In this document: positions 1 to 8,413 of the stretch, in pieces
Numbering within the stretch: the stretch's first letter is position 1
Layout of the letters: each line of letters starts with the position of its first letter
DNA from: Mesorhizobium sp. GbtcB19
GTDB lineage: Bacteria; Pseudomonadota; Alphaproteobacteria; Rhizobiales; Rhizobiaceae
Assembly (NCBI RefSeq): GCF_019091085.1
Contig: NZ_JAGXJY010000023.1
Coordinates: 1 to 64,000, forward strand
Length of the DNA: 64,000 bases
Direction: 5' to 3'
Notes under the pieces: generated by a model
Told to the model about the DNA's origin: nothing
The model's database searches: none
The model's input: only the letters and a program-made list of their open reading frames with translations
Translations under genes and position numbers: made by a program

Positions 1-69
1 CCAAAAGTCAGCCTTGAATCTGATTTGCCTCGCGATGGGAATCCCAAGCCGTTAAATTGTCACTACAGC

Positions 70-1188
70 CTAGCCGAATTTTTCCCTCAGCCATTGCTTC
101 GGCAGCGCCGGCACGAAATTGCCGTCGCGCCCCGTCATATCCTCATTGGCGACCAATGCGTTGAGGATCGCCTCCTCGACGCCTTGCACGACCGCGTCGA
201 AGAACGGGTCGATGTCGACGTCCGGGATGAATTCCGCGTGGCCGATGCTGCCCGAGACGCCGAGCGCCGCCTGAGGATTGGCGGTCGAAAAAGCCAGAAA
301 GATGTCGCCCGAACTGTGGTAGCCATAGCCGCCGGTCATGGCGATGCCCAGCGGCACGCGCCGGGCGAGCCGCTTCATCTGATGCGGCAGGAACGGCGCG
401 TCGGTGGCGACGACAGCGATGATCGAGCCCTTTTCGGCGCGCGGCGCTCCCTCGCGGATGGCCGGCTCGACCAGGTCAGCGCCGACTCGCTTGCCGCGAA
501 TGGTGAAATTATGCCGCTTGCCGAAATTCGCCTGCACGAACACGCCGAGCGTATAGCGCCTGTCCTGCCATCTCACGAGGCGGGAGGCTGTGCCGGACCC
601 GGCCTTGAAGCCGAAGGCGATCATGCCGGTGCCGCCGCCGACACTGCCTTCCTCGATGGCGCCGCCCGCGGCGCTGTCCAACGCCGCCGTGACATGCTCG
701 ACGCTAACATGATGGCCGTTGATGTCGTTGAGGAAGCCGTCATAGGTCTCGGCCGCCACCGGCAGGCCCCAGCCCATGTCAAGCGCGGCCGGCAGCACCT
801 TGTGCATCCAGCGCAGCGTGGCGTCACGCGCGACGCCGCAGGAATGCGTGTTGGTGACGGTGACCGGGAAGTTGAACGCGCCGGTCTCCTCGATGATATG
901 CGTTCCCGTCAGCTCGCCATTGCCGTTCTGGCTGAACACGCCTGCGAACACCGGCGTCGCGAGCTCTTGAACCGGTCTTGGCAGGATCGCGGTGATGCCG
1001 GTGCGCACGGGGCCGTTGCCAACCCGAAGCGGCCCGTCGCCTGAAATCAGCGTCGTGTAGCCCACCGACACGCCTGGAACGTCGGTGATGGCGTTGAAAC
1101 GGCCCGGCGTCCCGTCCAGCGCGCTGCCGAAGGCGCGCAGGCGCGGCTTGCCGGACGGCGTGCGAAGATGCGGATCGTGGCTGCTCAT
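70..1188 (-). CDS. P1 family peptidase (DmpA/L-aminopeptidase-esterase type)
   Basis: A 372-residue protein of the peptidase S58/DmpA family, which are self-processing N-terminal nucleophile hydrolases that cleave N-terminal residues from amides and short peptides. The family hallmark GSVGGGTGM lies at residues 181-189; by analogy with DmpA the chain would be cut between Gly181 and Ser182 to expose the nucleophilic Ser. The N-terminal signature ITDVPGVSVGYTT is also present. I chose the ATG at 1188 because it begins one base after the xseA stop; an open frame continues upstream but only as the antisense-like 3' end of xseA. No signal peptide is seen, so the protein is probably cytoplasmic. 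It is likely translationally coupled to xseA. The natural substrate cannot be inferred. Confidence 0.9.
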   Translation of the reverse strand: MSSHDPHLRTPSGKPRLRAFGSALDGTPGRFNAITDVPGVSVGYTTLISGDGPLRVGNGPVRTGITAILPRPVQELATPVFAGVFSQNGNGELTGTHIIEETGAFNFPVTVTNTHSCGVARDATLRWMHKVLPAALDMGWGLPVAAETYDGFLNDINGHHVSVEHVTAALDSAAGGAIEEGSVGGGTGMIAFGFKAGSGTASRLVRWQDRRYTLGVFVQANFGKRHNFTIRGKRVGADLVEPAIREGAPRAEKGSIIAVVATDAPFLPHQMKRLARRVPLGIAMTGGYGYHSSGDIFLAFSTANPQAALGVSGSIGHAEFIPDVDIDPFFDAVVQGVEEAILNALVANEDMTGRDGNFVPALPKQWLREKFG

Positions 1189-1189
1189 C

Positions 1190-2755
1190 TCAGAACAACG
1201 AGCCCTGATTGCCGGGCTCCTTGGCCTTGGCGGGCGATTTCGCGGCCAGCTTCGGTCGCGCGCCGCCGCTGGTGGCAATGGCCTCGGCGGTGCCGTCGGC
1301 GAATTCAAGCTGCAGCGCCGCGCCCGGCGCCAGGTCCTCAACCCGCTTGATCACCGAACCGTCGGCATCCTTGACCAGCGCGAAGCCGCGCGCCAGCACG
1401 GCTTTGTGCGACAGCGTCGAAAGCAGCCGGTCGGCCTGGGTCAGCGCCGCGCGCAGCCGGTCCAGCCGCCGCGCCGTTGCCTGATCCTGGCGGCGCGTCA
1501 GCGCGGCCAGCGTATCGGCCTGCTGCTTCTGGCGCCGCGCGATCGGCGCCGGCGATAGCCTTGCCGCCGTGCGTTTGAAGCGTGCGCGCCTCTCGCGCAC
1601 GATGGCGAAGAAGGCGGCGCGGGCACGCGCGATATCGCGACCGGTCAGCGTGCGTGCTTCGTTGAGGCGCCGCGACAGGGTCGCCGGCGTCAGCCTTTGT
1701 CGCTCCAGCGTTGCCCGCTTGCGCTCGATATTCACCGTCAGTCCGCGCCCGAGCCGGCTGGTCGCATCGTCGAAACGGCGCCGCGGCAAGGCCAGCAACT
1801 GGTCGGGCGAGGGCAGCGCCCGCGCCGCGGCGCGCACCGCCTGGCGCTTGCGCTCCAGATGCCGCGAGGCACAGGCGTTGAGTCGCGCGCCGAGGCTGGC
1901 AAGCGTCGCTTCCAGATCCGCCCTGACCGGCACGGCGATCTCGGCCGCACCCGTCGGCGTCGGTGCGCGCATGTCGGCAACGAAGTCGATCAGAGTCGTA
2001 TCGGTCTCGTGCCCGACGGCGGAGATCACGGGAATCCCGGACGCCGCGACGGCGCGCGCCAGCCCTTCGTCGTTGAAGCCCCAGAGATCTTCCAGGCTGC
2101 CACCGCCGCGCGCCACGATCAGGAGATCGGGCTGGCGGATGGGTCCATCCCAGGTCAATGCGTTGAAACCATTGACGGCCGCGGTCACTTCCCGGGCCGT
2201 CGTGTCGCCCTGGACTCTCACCGGCCAGACCAGCACATGCAGAGGAAACCGGTCCTTGATGCGATGGATGATGTCGCGGATCACCGAGCCGGTCGGCGAG
2301 GTGACGACGCCGATCACGCGTGGCATGAACGGCAGCCGCCGCTTGCGGCCGGCATCGAACAGGCCCTCGGCCTGCAGCCGGCGCTTGCGCTCCTCGAGCA
2401 GCGCCATCAGCGCGCCGGCGCCGGCCGGTTCCAGATTGTCGATGACGATCTGGTAGTTGGATTTGCCGGGGTAGGTCGTCAGCTTGCCGCTGGCGATCAC
2501 CTCCATGCCTTCCTCGGGGCGGAATTTCAGACGTGCCATGGTGGTCTTCCAGACCACGGCATCGATCCGCGCCCGGTCGTCCTTCAACGCGAAGTAGGCG
2601 TGGCCGGACGAATGCGGGCCGCGATAGCCGGAAATCTCGCCACGAACCCGCACATTGCCGAAGGCGTCCTCGACAGTGCGCTTCAGCGCGCCGGAAATCT
2701 CGCTCACCGTGTATTCGGTGGCGTTGCTGCGTGATTCGGTTGCTGTTTCACTCAT
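1190..2755 (-). CDS. xseA: Exodeoxyribonuclease VII large subunit
   Basis: A 521-residue large subunit of exonuclease VII, which degrades single-stranded DNA in both directions together with the small subunit XseB (not in this window). The N-terminal OB-fold spans about residues 14-115. The catalytic region carries [10 protein letters not shown] (216-225) and [14 protein letters not shown] (248-261), both typical of XseA. The middle is rich in Arg/Ala and probably forms the long coiled coil that binds XseB. The length is slightly above the E. coli protein (456) because of a Lys/Ala-rich C-terminal tail, which is common in rhizobia. The start ATG at 2755 is the first in the frame with the expected N-terminus. 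Confidence 0.95.
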   Translation of the reverse strand: MSETATESRSNATEYTVSEISGALKRTVEDAFGNVRVRGEISGYRGPHSSGHAYFALKDDRARIDAVVWKTTMARLKFRPEEGMEVIASGKLTTYPGKSNYQIVIDNLEPAGAGALMALLEERKRRLQAEGLFDAGRKRRLPFMPRVIGVVTSPTGSVIRDIIHRIKDRFPLHVLVWPVRVQGDTTAREVTAAVNGFNALTWDGPIRQPDLLIVARGGGSLEDLWGFNDEGLARAVAASGIPVISAVGHETDTTLIDFVADMRAPTPTGAAEIAVPVRADLEATLASLGARLNACASRHLERKRQAVRAAARALPSPDQLLALPRRRFDDATSRLGRGLTVNIERKRATLERQRLTPATLSRRLNEARTLTGRDIARARAAFFAIVRERRARFKRTAARLSPAPIARRQKQQADTLAALTRRQDQATARRLDRLRAALTQADRLLSTLSHKAVLARGFALVKDADGSVIKRVEDLAPGAALQLEFADGTAEAIATSGGARPKLAAKSPAKAKEPGNQGSLF

Positions 2756-2875
2756 CTGGCGATTGGGGAGCGCTTATCGGCCGGCGTCAAGCCGGGACAA
2801 ACCTCGCTAATATTATAACGTGATTTTAAGCCCGATTTGCTTTGACTGGCGACACGAGAGCCGGCCAGGGACGCG

Positions 2876-5086
2876 ATGAGCGCACGCCACAACAGCAGCC
2901 CGTTGACGCACCAGGTCACGCTGACCGTGCTGACGCTTGCCGCTTTCGCCTTGGCCATGGTCGTTGGCTTCGGCTTCTATGCCGCAGCCCAGGCCGACCA
3001 GGCTTCGCTCGAACGGCAGAAGATTTTCATCGCCGATGGCCTGAAGGACCAGATTGCCGCGGTTCAGCGCGAGCAGGAAAGCGTGACGGTCTGGGATGAT
3101 TCCGTAACCAATGTGAGGGCGGGCAACCAGGCCTGGATCGAGGAAAACCTCAGCACCTGGATGTACACCTACTACGGCCACAACCGGGTCTACATCCTCG
3201 ACGCCGCCAACCATGCGGTCCATGCCATGCGGGAGGGCAAGGTCGTAGAGGCTTCAATCTTCGGCGAGGATCAGCCGGAACTGCAGCCGACCATCGAGAA
3301 GCTGCGCCACATGTTGGCTGAGCCAGCGAAGGCCGACGCATCCGGCCAGCCGGCCAAGATGGTCGCGCAGGACCTTGTGTCGCTCCAGGGGAAGCCCGCG
3401 ATCCTGAGCATCATGCCGCTGGTGCCGAGCACGGATCGCGTCACCCAGGTGGCCGGTACGGAATATCTGCATGTCTCGGCCGAGTTCATCAACGATGCCG
3501 TCATCGGCAAGATCGCGGCCAAATATCTGCTCGACGGCGCGCGCCTGGTGCCGTTGTCACAGCCGGCTGGTCCGGCCGCCGTCCCGCTGGTCGATTCGCG
3601 CGGCGTCATCCTCGGCTATATCGGCTGGGACCAACTGCGGCCCGGCCTTACCTTGGTGCGCAAAATCGCTCCGGCCCTGGCGATTGCACTGCTCTTGGCC
3701 GGCAGCGTCCTGGCCTTCTTGCTGCGGCGGCTTCGACGTGCCTCGGCCGCGCTGCAGACCAGCCAGGACGAGGCGCAATATCTCGCCTTCCACGACACGC
3801 TCACCGGCCTCCCCAACCGGGCGCTGTTCGAGGATCGCCTGCGGCGCACGCTGCTGTTCGCCAGCCAGGACGGAGCGCGCGTCGCGCTGCTTTACCTTGA
3901 TCTCGATCGCTTCAAGCATATCAACGACACGCTCGGTCATCCGGCCGGCGACCAGCTCGTGCGCCAGACGGCGGCGCGGCTCAAGCACACGATCCGCGAA
4001 GTCGATACCGTCGCCCGGCTCGGCGGCGACGAGTTCGCCATCATCCTGCTCGATGTTCCCGACGTAAGAAGCGCTGAAGACATCGCCGACAGATTGCTCT
4101 TGAAGCTGCGCGAGCCGTTCAGGCTGATCGACGATCAGGTCTTCGTCAGCGCGAGCATCGGCATCGCGCTGTCGTCCGGATCGGATACCGACGCGGACGA
4201 TCTGCTGCGCAAGGCCGACATCGCGCTTTACGAGGCCAAAAAGAACGGCCGTGGCCGTTACCAGCTGTTTGCCGGCGACATGGACGATCTGCTGCTGCGC
4301 AAGCGCAAGGTCGAGGCGGAACTGCGCAAGGCGCTGGATGGCGACGGTGGCATAAAGCTCGCCTATCAGCCTGTCTTCGCGATAGACGGCCACCGGATTC
4401 TCGGCGCCGAAGCGCTGATCCGCTGGGGGCATGAGGTGCATGGCGCGCTGCCTGCCGGGCAATTCATCGCCATCGCCGAAGAACGCGGGCTGATCGGCGA
4501 GCTCGGCAGATGGGCGCTGACCGAGGCCTGCCGCTTCGCGGTTACGACCGAACTGCCCTGGATCGCCGTCAACATCTCGCCCGTGCAGTTGCGCGATGCC
4601 GGCTTCGCCGCGCTGGTTGCATCGGTGCTGAGCGAAACCGGGTTGGACCCGGCCCGGCTGCAACTCGAGACCACCGAGGGCGTGCTGCTGGAGCACAACG
4701 ACACGATTGCCTCCGTCATCGCAACCCTGCGTGAATCCGGCGTCCGCATCGTTCTGGACGATTTCGGCACCGGCTATTCGTCGCTGAGCTATCTGCGCCG
4801 TCAGTCGATCGACAAGCTGAAGATCGACCGCTCCTTCGTGCGTCTGCTCGACGAGGACGAAAGTGCCCGCGCAATCGTCAAGTCGCTGATCGAGCTGGCG
4901 CTGGCGCTGAGGGTGGAAGTGACCGCCGAAGGCGTCGAGACGGATGGACAGAAGGCCCTGCTGGTCGGCATGGGCTGCCGGCAGTTGCAAGGTTATCTGC
5001 TGTCGCCGCCGCTGGAGCCCGGCCAGTTGCTGGCGCTGCCGGGTGTTTCGGAACCCAACCAGGAACGTTCCGCCGTTCGCGCATAG
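2876..5086 (+). CDS. Membrane CHASE4-like/GGDEF/EAL cyclic-di-GMP enzyme
   Basis: A 736-residue bifunctional-type c-di-GMP protein. Transmembrane segments at about residues 14-36 and 263-285 flank a periplasmic sensor of about 225 residues that looks like CHASE4 (TVWDDSV near residue 71 is typical). The GGDEF domain has an intact RLGGDEF motif (383-387) and an intact inhibitory RxxD site (R374-D377) five residues upstream. The EAL domain has EAL at 512-514, DDFGTGYSS at 628-636, EGVET at 685-689 and the terminal QGYLLSPP. Both synthase and phosphodiesterase signatures appear complete, so the net activity cannot be read from sequence. It is a single-gene unit; the 120-base upstream region is AT-rich and could hold its promoter. 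Confidence 0.93.
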   Translation: MSARHNSSPLTHQVTLTVLTLAAFALAMVVGFGFYAAAQADQASLERQKIFIADGLKDQIAAVQREQESVTVWDDSVTNVRAGNQAWIEENLSTWMYTYYGHNRVYILDAANHAVHAMREGKVVEASIFGEDQPELQPTIEKLRHMLAEPAKADASGQPAKMVAQDLVSLQGKPAILSIMPLVPSTDRVTQVAGTEYLHVSAEFINDAVIGKIAAKYLLDGARLVPLSQPAGPAAVPLVDSRGVILGYIGWDQLRPGLTLVRKIAPALAIALLLAGSVLAFLLRRLRRASAALQTSQDEAQYLAFHDTLTGLPNRALFEDRLRRTLLFASQDGARVALLYLDLDRFKHINDTLGHPAGDQLVRQTAARLKHTIREVDTVARLGGDEFAIILLDVPDVRSAEDIADRLLLKLREPFRLIDDQVFVSASIGIALSSGSDTDADDLLRKADIALYEAKKNGRGRYQLFAGDMDDLLLRKRKVEAELRKALDGDGGIKLAYQPVFAIDGHRILGAEALIRWGHEVHGALPAGQFIAIAEERGLIGELGRWALTEACRFAVTTELPWIAVNISPVQLRDAGFAALVASVLSETGLDPARLQLETTEGVLLEHNDTIASVIATLRESGVRIVLDDFGTGYSSLSYLRRQSIDKLKIDRSFVRLLDEDESARAIVKSLIELALALRVEVTAEGVETDGQKALLVGMGCRQLQGYLLSPPLEPGQLLALPGVSEPNQERSAVRA

Positions 5087-5136
5087 TTTGCTTGACTCAA
5101 TTCCCGACGGAAGGCCACGGTGAAGACGCCGGGCCT

Positions 5137-5167
5137 AACCGCGTCACACTTTTCCTGGAATTGCTCC
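5137..5167 (-). repeat. Fragment of a rhizobial palindromic intergenic repeat
   Basis: The reverse complement begins GGAGCAATTCCAGGAAAAGT. This matches the left half of a repeat that also occurs at 23230-23284 and, more loosely, at 10734-10790. From memory the sequence is widespread between genes in Rhizobiales. It sits between two convergent genes and may help form a transcript end. Confidence 0.6.
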
Positions 5168-5171
5168 CGCC

Positions 5172-6128
5172 TTACCAGCCAGGCATGATCTGGTTTGCCT
5201 TGACCCGCTTCATCTTGGCGAAGGCGAGCGCGGCGAAGTCGAAGCTTCCGGCCTCTTCGCTGATCGGCACGGAAATATTGTCGAGGCTCTCGGCAATGTG
5301 GCGGGCCAAAGCGTCGACGATCTCCGGCTGCGAGGTCTGGCCGCGCATGATGCCGATGCGGCAGTCCGGCAACTGGCCGAAGCCGTCGGCCTCGCCGAGC
5401 ACGCGCATGCCTGGCCTGAGCGCGCATTCCGGCAGCACCGAGATGGCGAGGCCGGAAAGCACGGCGGCGGTGATGACCGTGGCCGAAAAGCTCGAAAACA
5501 GGATGCGGTAGTCGCGCTTTTGCCGGTCGAGCACGTCGACCGCGGCGCGCCGCCAGATGCAGTTCGGCCGGCCGAAAGCCATCGGCAGGATTTCCTGCTC
5601 GTGCGTGGCGTGATTGGCCGAGGTCACCCATAAAAGCGGCTCGCGCCGCACCACTTCCGACTGTCCCCGCGTGTCGTTATGCGTCACCAGCGCCAGGTCG
5701 AGATTGCCGCGCTTGATGTGTTCGACCAGGCCCGGCGTCGGCTCGCAGACGACGGTCAGCTCGACACGCGGATTGGAGCGCGAGAAGCGCGCCATGATCT
5801 CGGGCAGGAAGCGGTCGGCATAGTCGTCCGGCGTGCCGATGCGGATCGTGCCTTCGAGACGCTGGTCGTCGAAGGCGGCCAAGGTCTCGCGGTTGAGGTA
5901 GATCAGCCGCCGCGCATAGGAAAGCAGCCGGTCGCCTTCCTCGGTCAGCTTGTTGGTGCGGCCGTCCTTTTCGAACAGCGGCTTGCCGATCCGCTCCTCC
6001 AGCCGCCGCATCTGCATCGACACCGCCGACTGTGTCCGGTGCACCTCTTCGGCCGCGCGGGTAAAGCTGCCGGTGTCGGCGATCGAGATGAAGGTTTGCA
6101 ACTGATCGAGGTCAAGCGGCGCTTTCAT
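5172..6128 (-). CDS. LysR family transcriptional regulator
   Basis: A 318-residue LysR-type regulator. The N-terminal winged helix-turn-helix (about residues 7-66) contains the characteristic stretch SFTRAAEEVHRTQSAVSMQM. The effector-binding domain starts near residue 92 (GTIRIGTPDDYADRFLPEIM) and resembles the LrhA/HexA-like subgroup. It is transcribed away from the DUF1127 gene at 6309; the 180-base region between them could hold an operator for both. LysR proteins usually regulate their own gene and a divergent neighbour, but the effector is not deducible. The start ATG at 6128 gives the normal family N-terminus. Confidence 0.9.
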   Translation of the reverse strand: MKAPLDLDQLQTFISIADTGSFTRAAEEVHRTQSAVSMQMRRLEERIGKPLFEKDGRTNKLTEEGDRLLSYARRLIYLNRETLAAFDDQRLEGTIRIGTPDDYADRFLPEIMARFSRSNPRVELTVVCEPTPGLVEHIKRGNLDLALVTHNDTRGQSEVVRREPLLWVTSANHATHEQEILPMAFGRPNCIWRRAAVDVLDRQKRDYRILFSSFSATVITAAVLSGLAISVLPECALRPGMRVLGEADGFGQLPDCRIGIMRGQTSQPEIVDALARHIAESLDNISVPISEEAGSFDFAALAFAKMKRVKANQIMPGW

Positions 6129-6308
6129 CGGTCCAACCTATCATTGATGTTGATGCTACAGATTAAAAACATTCGTTGGATTAATCAATCGCGCGATGGC
6201 AAATTGGCATTGTCCACATGAAAGCATGTGAATGGAAACCCGAACGGCGCTTCTCCCAAGGCGCCGATCGCTTGGTTTCGTCCGCTCGACTCCGCAGGAG
6301 AGACTGAC

Positions 6309-6599
6309 ATGACCACGATTGAATTCGCTTCCGAGACCCCGCGCATCACCACGCGTCCGGCCGTTGCGACGCGCGTGATCAACGTTCTCGCCAACATCTA
6401 CGTCGCCTGGAAAAATCGCCGCGCCTTCTATCGCCTGGGTGAGATGTCGGACGCCGAGCTTGCCGATATCGGCCTGACCCGCGCCGACCTTCATGTCGCC
6501 ATCGGCGTGCCGTTCGGCCGCGATCCGACGGTGAAGCTGCGCACCATCGCCAGCGAGCGCGCCGACACGATCGAGGATCTCGCTCGTCAGGTCGCCTGA
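6309..6599 (+). CDS. DUF1127 domain small protein
   Basis: A 96-residue protein with a DUF1127 domain at about residues 34-70 (YVAWKNRRAFYRLGEMSDAE, then LADIGLTRADL). DUF1127 proteins are small, basic, and common in alphaproteobacteria; some act in phosphate or carbon metabolism and RNA turnover, and several are induced by stress. The start is fixed by AGGAG at 6296-6300, nine bases before ATG 6309; an in-frame upstream ATG at 6228 lacks this. A strong terminator follows at 6716-6749. It lies divergent to the LysR regulator, a plausible control relationship that remains inference. Confidence 0.85.
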   Translation: MTTIEFASETPRITTRPAVATRVINVLANIYVAWKNRRAFYRLGEMSDAELADIGLTRADLHVAIGVPFGRDPTVKLRTIASERADTIEDLARQVA

Positions 6600-6715
6600 A
6601 CGGCCGCGTTCCCAGGATTTGCGGTCGCGTTGAACCTTTTCAAGGCTCGGCGCGACCAAGGTTCATGCAGGCTCCCACACTCCCTGCCGGTTCCCCGCCG
6701 GCCCGCCTGCACATT

Positions 6716-6749
6716 GCCCGGTTCCTCTTCCAGGACCGGGCATTTTTTT
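6716..6749 (+). terminator. Rho-independent terminator after the DUF1127 gene
   Basis: GCCCGGT at 6716-6722 pairs with ACCGGGC at 6735-6741, extended by CCT/AGG after a one-base bulge, followed by seven T residues at 6743-6749. Its position about 115 bases after the DUF1127 stop and its orientation fit termination of that gene. Confidence 0.85.
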
Positions 6750-6785
6750 CAGGCTGCGCCTCTCTCTGGAAGGTCTTTCAGGGAA

Positions 6786-7010
6786 TTAGGCGAAAGCCAG
6801 TTTTCTCGACGGTCTTGGCACTGATCGGCCAAGTTCATGCGCCGCTTCTATCCAAGCCGCGATAGCATCTTGAACATTCGCGATGGCCTCTTCGGGAGTT
6901 TCCCCATCGCTCATGCAACCGGGAAGATCCGGAACATAAGCCGAGAACCCGCCACCGTCCTCAATCGAGAGTGGCGCGATGACGACAGGATATTCAAGCT
7001 TGTCCGTCAT
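6786..7010 (-). CDS. hicB: HicB family antitoxin
   Basis: A 74-residue HicB antitoxin with the partial RNase H-like fold seen in the family: EYPVVIAPLSIEDGGGFSAY followed by VPDLPGCMSDGETPEEAIAN. It neutralises HicA by binding. The usual C-terminal DNA-binding helix-turn-helix or ribbon-helix-helix is missing; the tail after the HicB core is only about 20 residues, so autoregulation by this short form is uncertain. It follows hicA with a 17-base overlap, the standard hicA-hicB order. Confidence 0.9.
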   Translation of the reverse strand: MTDKLEYPVVIAPLSIEDGGGFSAYVPDLPGCMSDGETPEEAIANVQDAIAAWIEAAHELGRSVPRPSRKLAFA

Positions 7011-7245
7011 GCTTTTTTGCCTCGTCGATAAATGCCACGAGTTTTCGAATATATACGGGCTTGATCGGGCGTTTGAAAGGCACCGTCAAAATGTCAGCCA
7101 TTGCTGAGTGGTAGATTTTGTAATGCGATCCCCCCGATCTCGGCGGCACGCATTGAATGCCGGCCTCGTCACAGACTGCCTTAACATCGCGCATCGACCA
7201 GTCGCCACGGGGATTGTGGCGCATTTGTTCGAGTTTCTTGCTCAC
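6994..7245 (-). CDS. hicA: HicA family mRNA interferase toxin
   Basis: An 83-residue HicA toxin, a double-stranded-RNA-binding-like fold that cleaves mRNA and tmRNA in a translation-independent way. The catalytic histidine is expected at H41 in RSGGSHYKIYH (36-46), and the protein is basic as expected. It is encoded just upstream of hicB and overlaps it by 17 bases, so the two are co-translated. The pair sits between housekeeping genes and no other mobile-element sign is visible next to it. Confidence 0.9.
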   Translation of the reverse strand: MSKKLEQMRHNPRGDWSMRDVKAVCDEAGIQCVPPRSGGSHYKIYHSAMADILTVPFKRPIKPVYIRKLVAFIDEAKKHDGQA

Positions 7246-7272
7246 GGTAGGCGCTCTGGAGGTGTTCGATAC

Positions 7273-8310
7273 CTACCGCCGGTCCATGTCGCGCTTGAAC
7301 TGGTCAAAGATCGTCCCGACGTTCTTTTCATATTCGTCGCGCTGCTGCGCGCCGGTCTCGAACATCTTGCCGAAAATATCGTCGAACGGGTTTCGCGGCC
7401 GGCCGCTCGGATTGGTCTGCGGCTGTTGCGGCGCGCTCTGCTGCGGCTGGCGCTGTTGCGGCTGCGGTGACGGCTGCCCGCCGGGCAGGCCGAAACCGCC
7501 GCCGCCCTGGCGCAGCATCTCCTCGAAGATCTTGCCCAGCGGGTTGTCGCCATAGGGGCTTTGCGTCTGTTGGGGCTGCGGCTGCTGCGGCCGGCCTTGC
7601 GGCTGCTGCGGCGCACCGCCACCAAACATATCCTGCAGCACCTTGCCGAGCGGGTTCTCGCCATAGGGATTGGGCGCCTGCTGGGGCTGGCTTTGCGGCT
7701 GCTGAGCGGCGCCGCCGAACATGTCCTGCAGCACCTTGCCGAGAGGATTCTCGCCGTAGGGATTGGGCGCCGGCTGCGGCGCCTGTCGCGTCTGCGGCGC
7801 CGGCGCGACGCCGCTCTGCCGCATCATCTGCTCGATGATCTCGCCGAGCGGATTGCCGCTGCCGCCGAAGCCGCCGGCGGCCTGCATCTGGTTGTTGGTC
7901 TGCTTGAACAGGCCGCCCATCATCATCGAGGCCATGGCCGGCAGCATCTGCTGCAGCACCTGCTGGCTCAGCCCCGTCGCCTGCGCTGCCTGGACCGCCA
8001 CCGCGCGCGACAAGTCTTTCGAGCCGAACAGATGGCCGAGAATGCCGTTGCCCTCATCGATGCCTTGCGGCGAAAAGGCCCGGGTAGCGTCCTCGAAATA
8101 CTTGGCGTGCTGGCCGCTCGCCATCGCCGTCATGAAGGCGCCCATCCCGTAAGGGTCGGCGGTGTTGCGCTGCAGCCCCTGCGAGAAGGCGGGCAAAAGT
8201 GCCTGCACCGCTGCCTGGGTCTGCTGCATCGAAAGCCCATATTGCTGGGCCAGCGCCTGCATGCCGGCGCCGTTCTGGGCTTGGGCAAAAATGTCGAACA
8301 GGGAAGGCAT
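7273..8310 (-). CDS. DUF937 domain protein with repeated NPLG modules
   Basis: A 345-residue cytoplasmic protein. The N-terminal half (about residues 1-135) is a DUF937 domain, a helical Ala/Gln/Met-rich fold also called YidB-like, of unknown function. The C-terminal half is low-complexity Pro/Gln linker carrying five copies of a short helical module of the type NPLGKVLQDMFGG, spaced about 31 residues apart in the central copies; two central copies are identical. The last copy is degenerate (NPFDDIFGKMF). The repeats look like regularly spaced binding modules on a flexible tether. There is no signal peptide. Confidence 0.85.
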   Translation of the reverse strand: MPSLFDIFAQAQNGAGMQALAQQYGLSMQQTQAAVQALLPAFSQGLQRNTADPYGMGAFMTAMASGQHAKYFEDATRAFSPQGIDEGNGILGHLFGSKDLSRAVAVQAAQATGLSQQVLQQMLPAMASMMMGGLFKQTNNQMQAAGGFGGSGNPLGEIIEQMMRQSGVAPAPQTRQAPQPAPNPYGENPLGKVLQDMFGGAAQQPQSQPQQAPNPYGENPLGKVLQDMFGGGAPQQPQGRPQQPQPQQTQSPYGDNPLGKIFEEMLRQGGGGFGLPGGQPSPQPQQRQPQQSAPQQPQTNPSGRPRNPFDDIFGKMFETGAQQRDEYEKNVGTIFDQFKRDMDRR

Positions 8311-8413
8311 AAGGTTTCCTCCGACAATATCCTCGTCGGGGAGCAGCCTATTTCCTTTCTATCATGGATTGAAGCAGCTTTTGCTGACCAACCGCCAGGC
8401 GGATGCCCGACGG

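Noticed and set aside
25-1044. Long plus-strand frame opposite the P1 peptidase gene
   Set aside because: It is antisense to a gene with full family motifs, and its Arg/His-rich sequence is typical of a shadow frame in high-GC DNA.
1569-2734. Plus-strand frames opposite xseA
   Set aside because: Low-complexity Arg/Ser composition, no motif, and complete overlap with xseA.
3557-4990. Minus-strand 477-residue frame opposite the GGDEF-EAL gene
   Set aside because: Gln/Arg/Gly-rich shadow; the plus strand has complete catalytic motifs.
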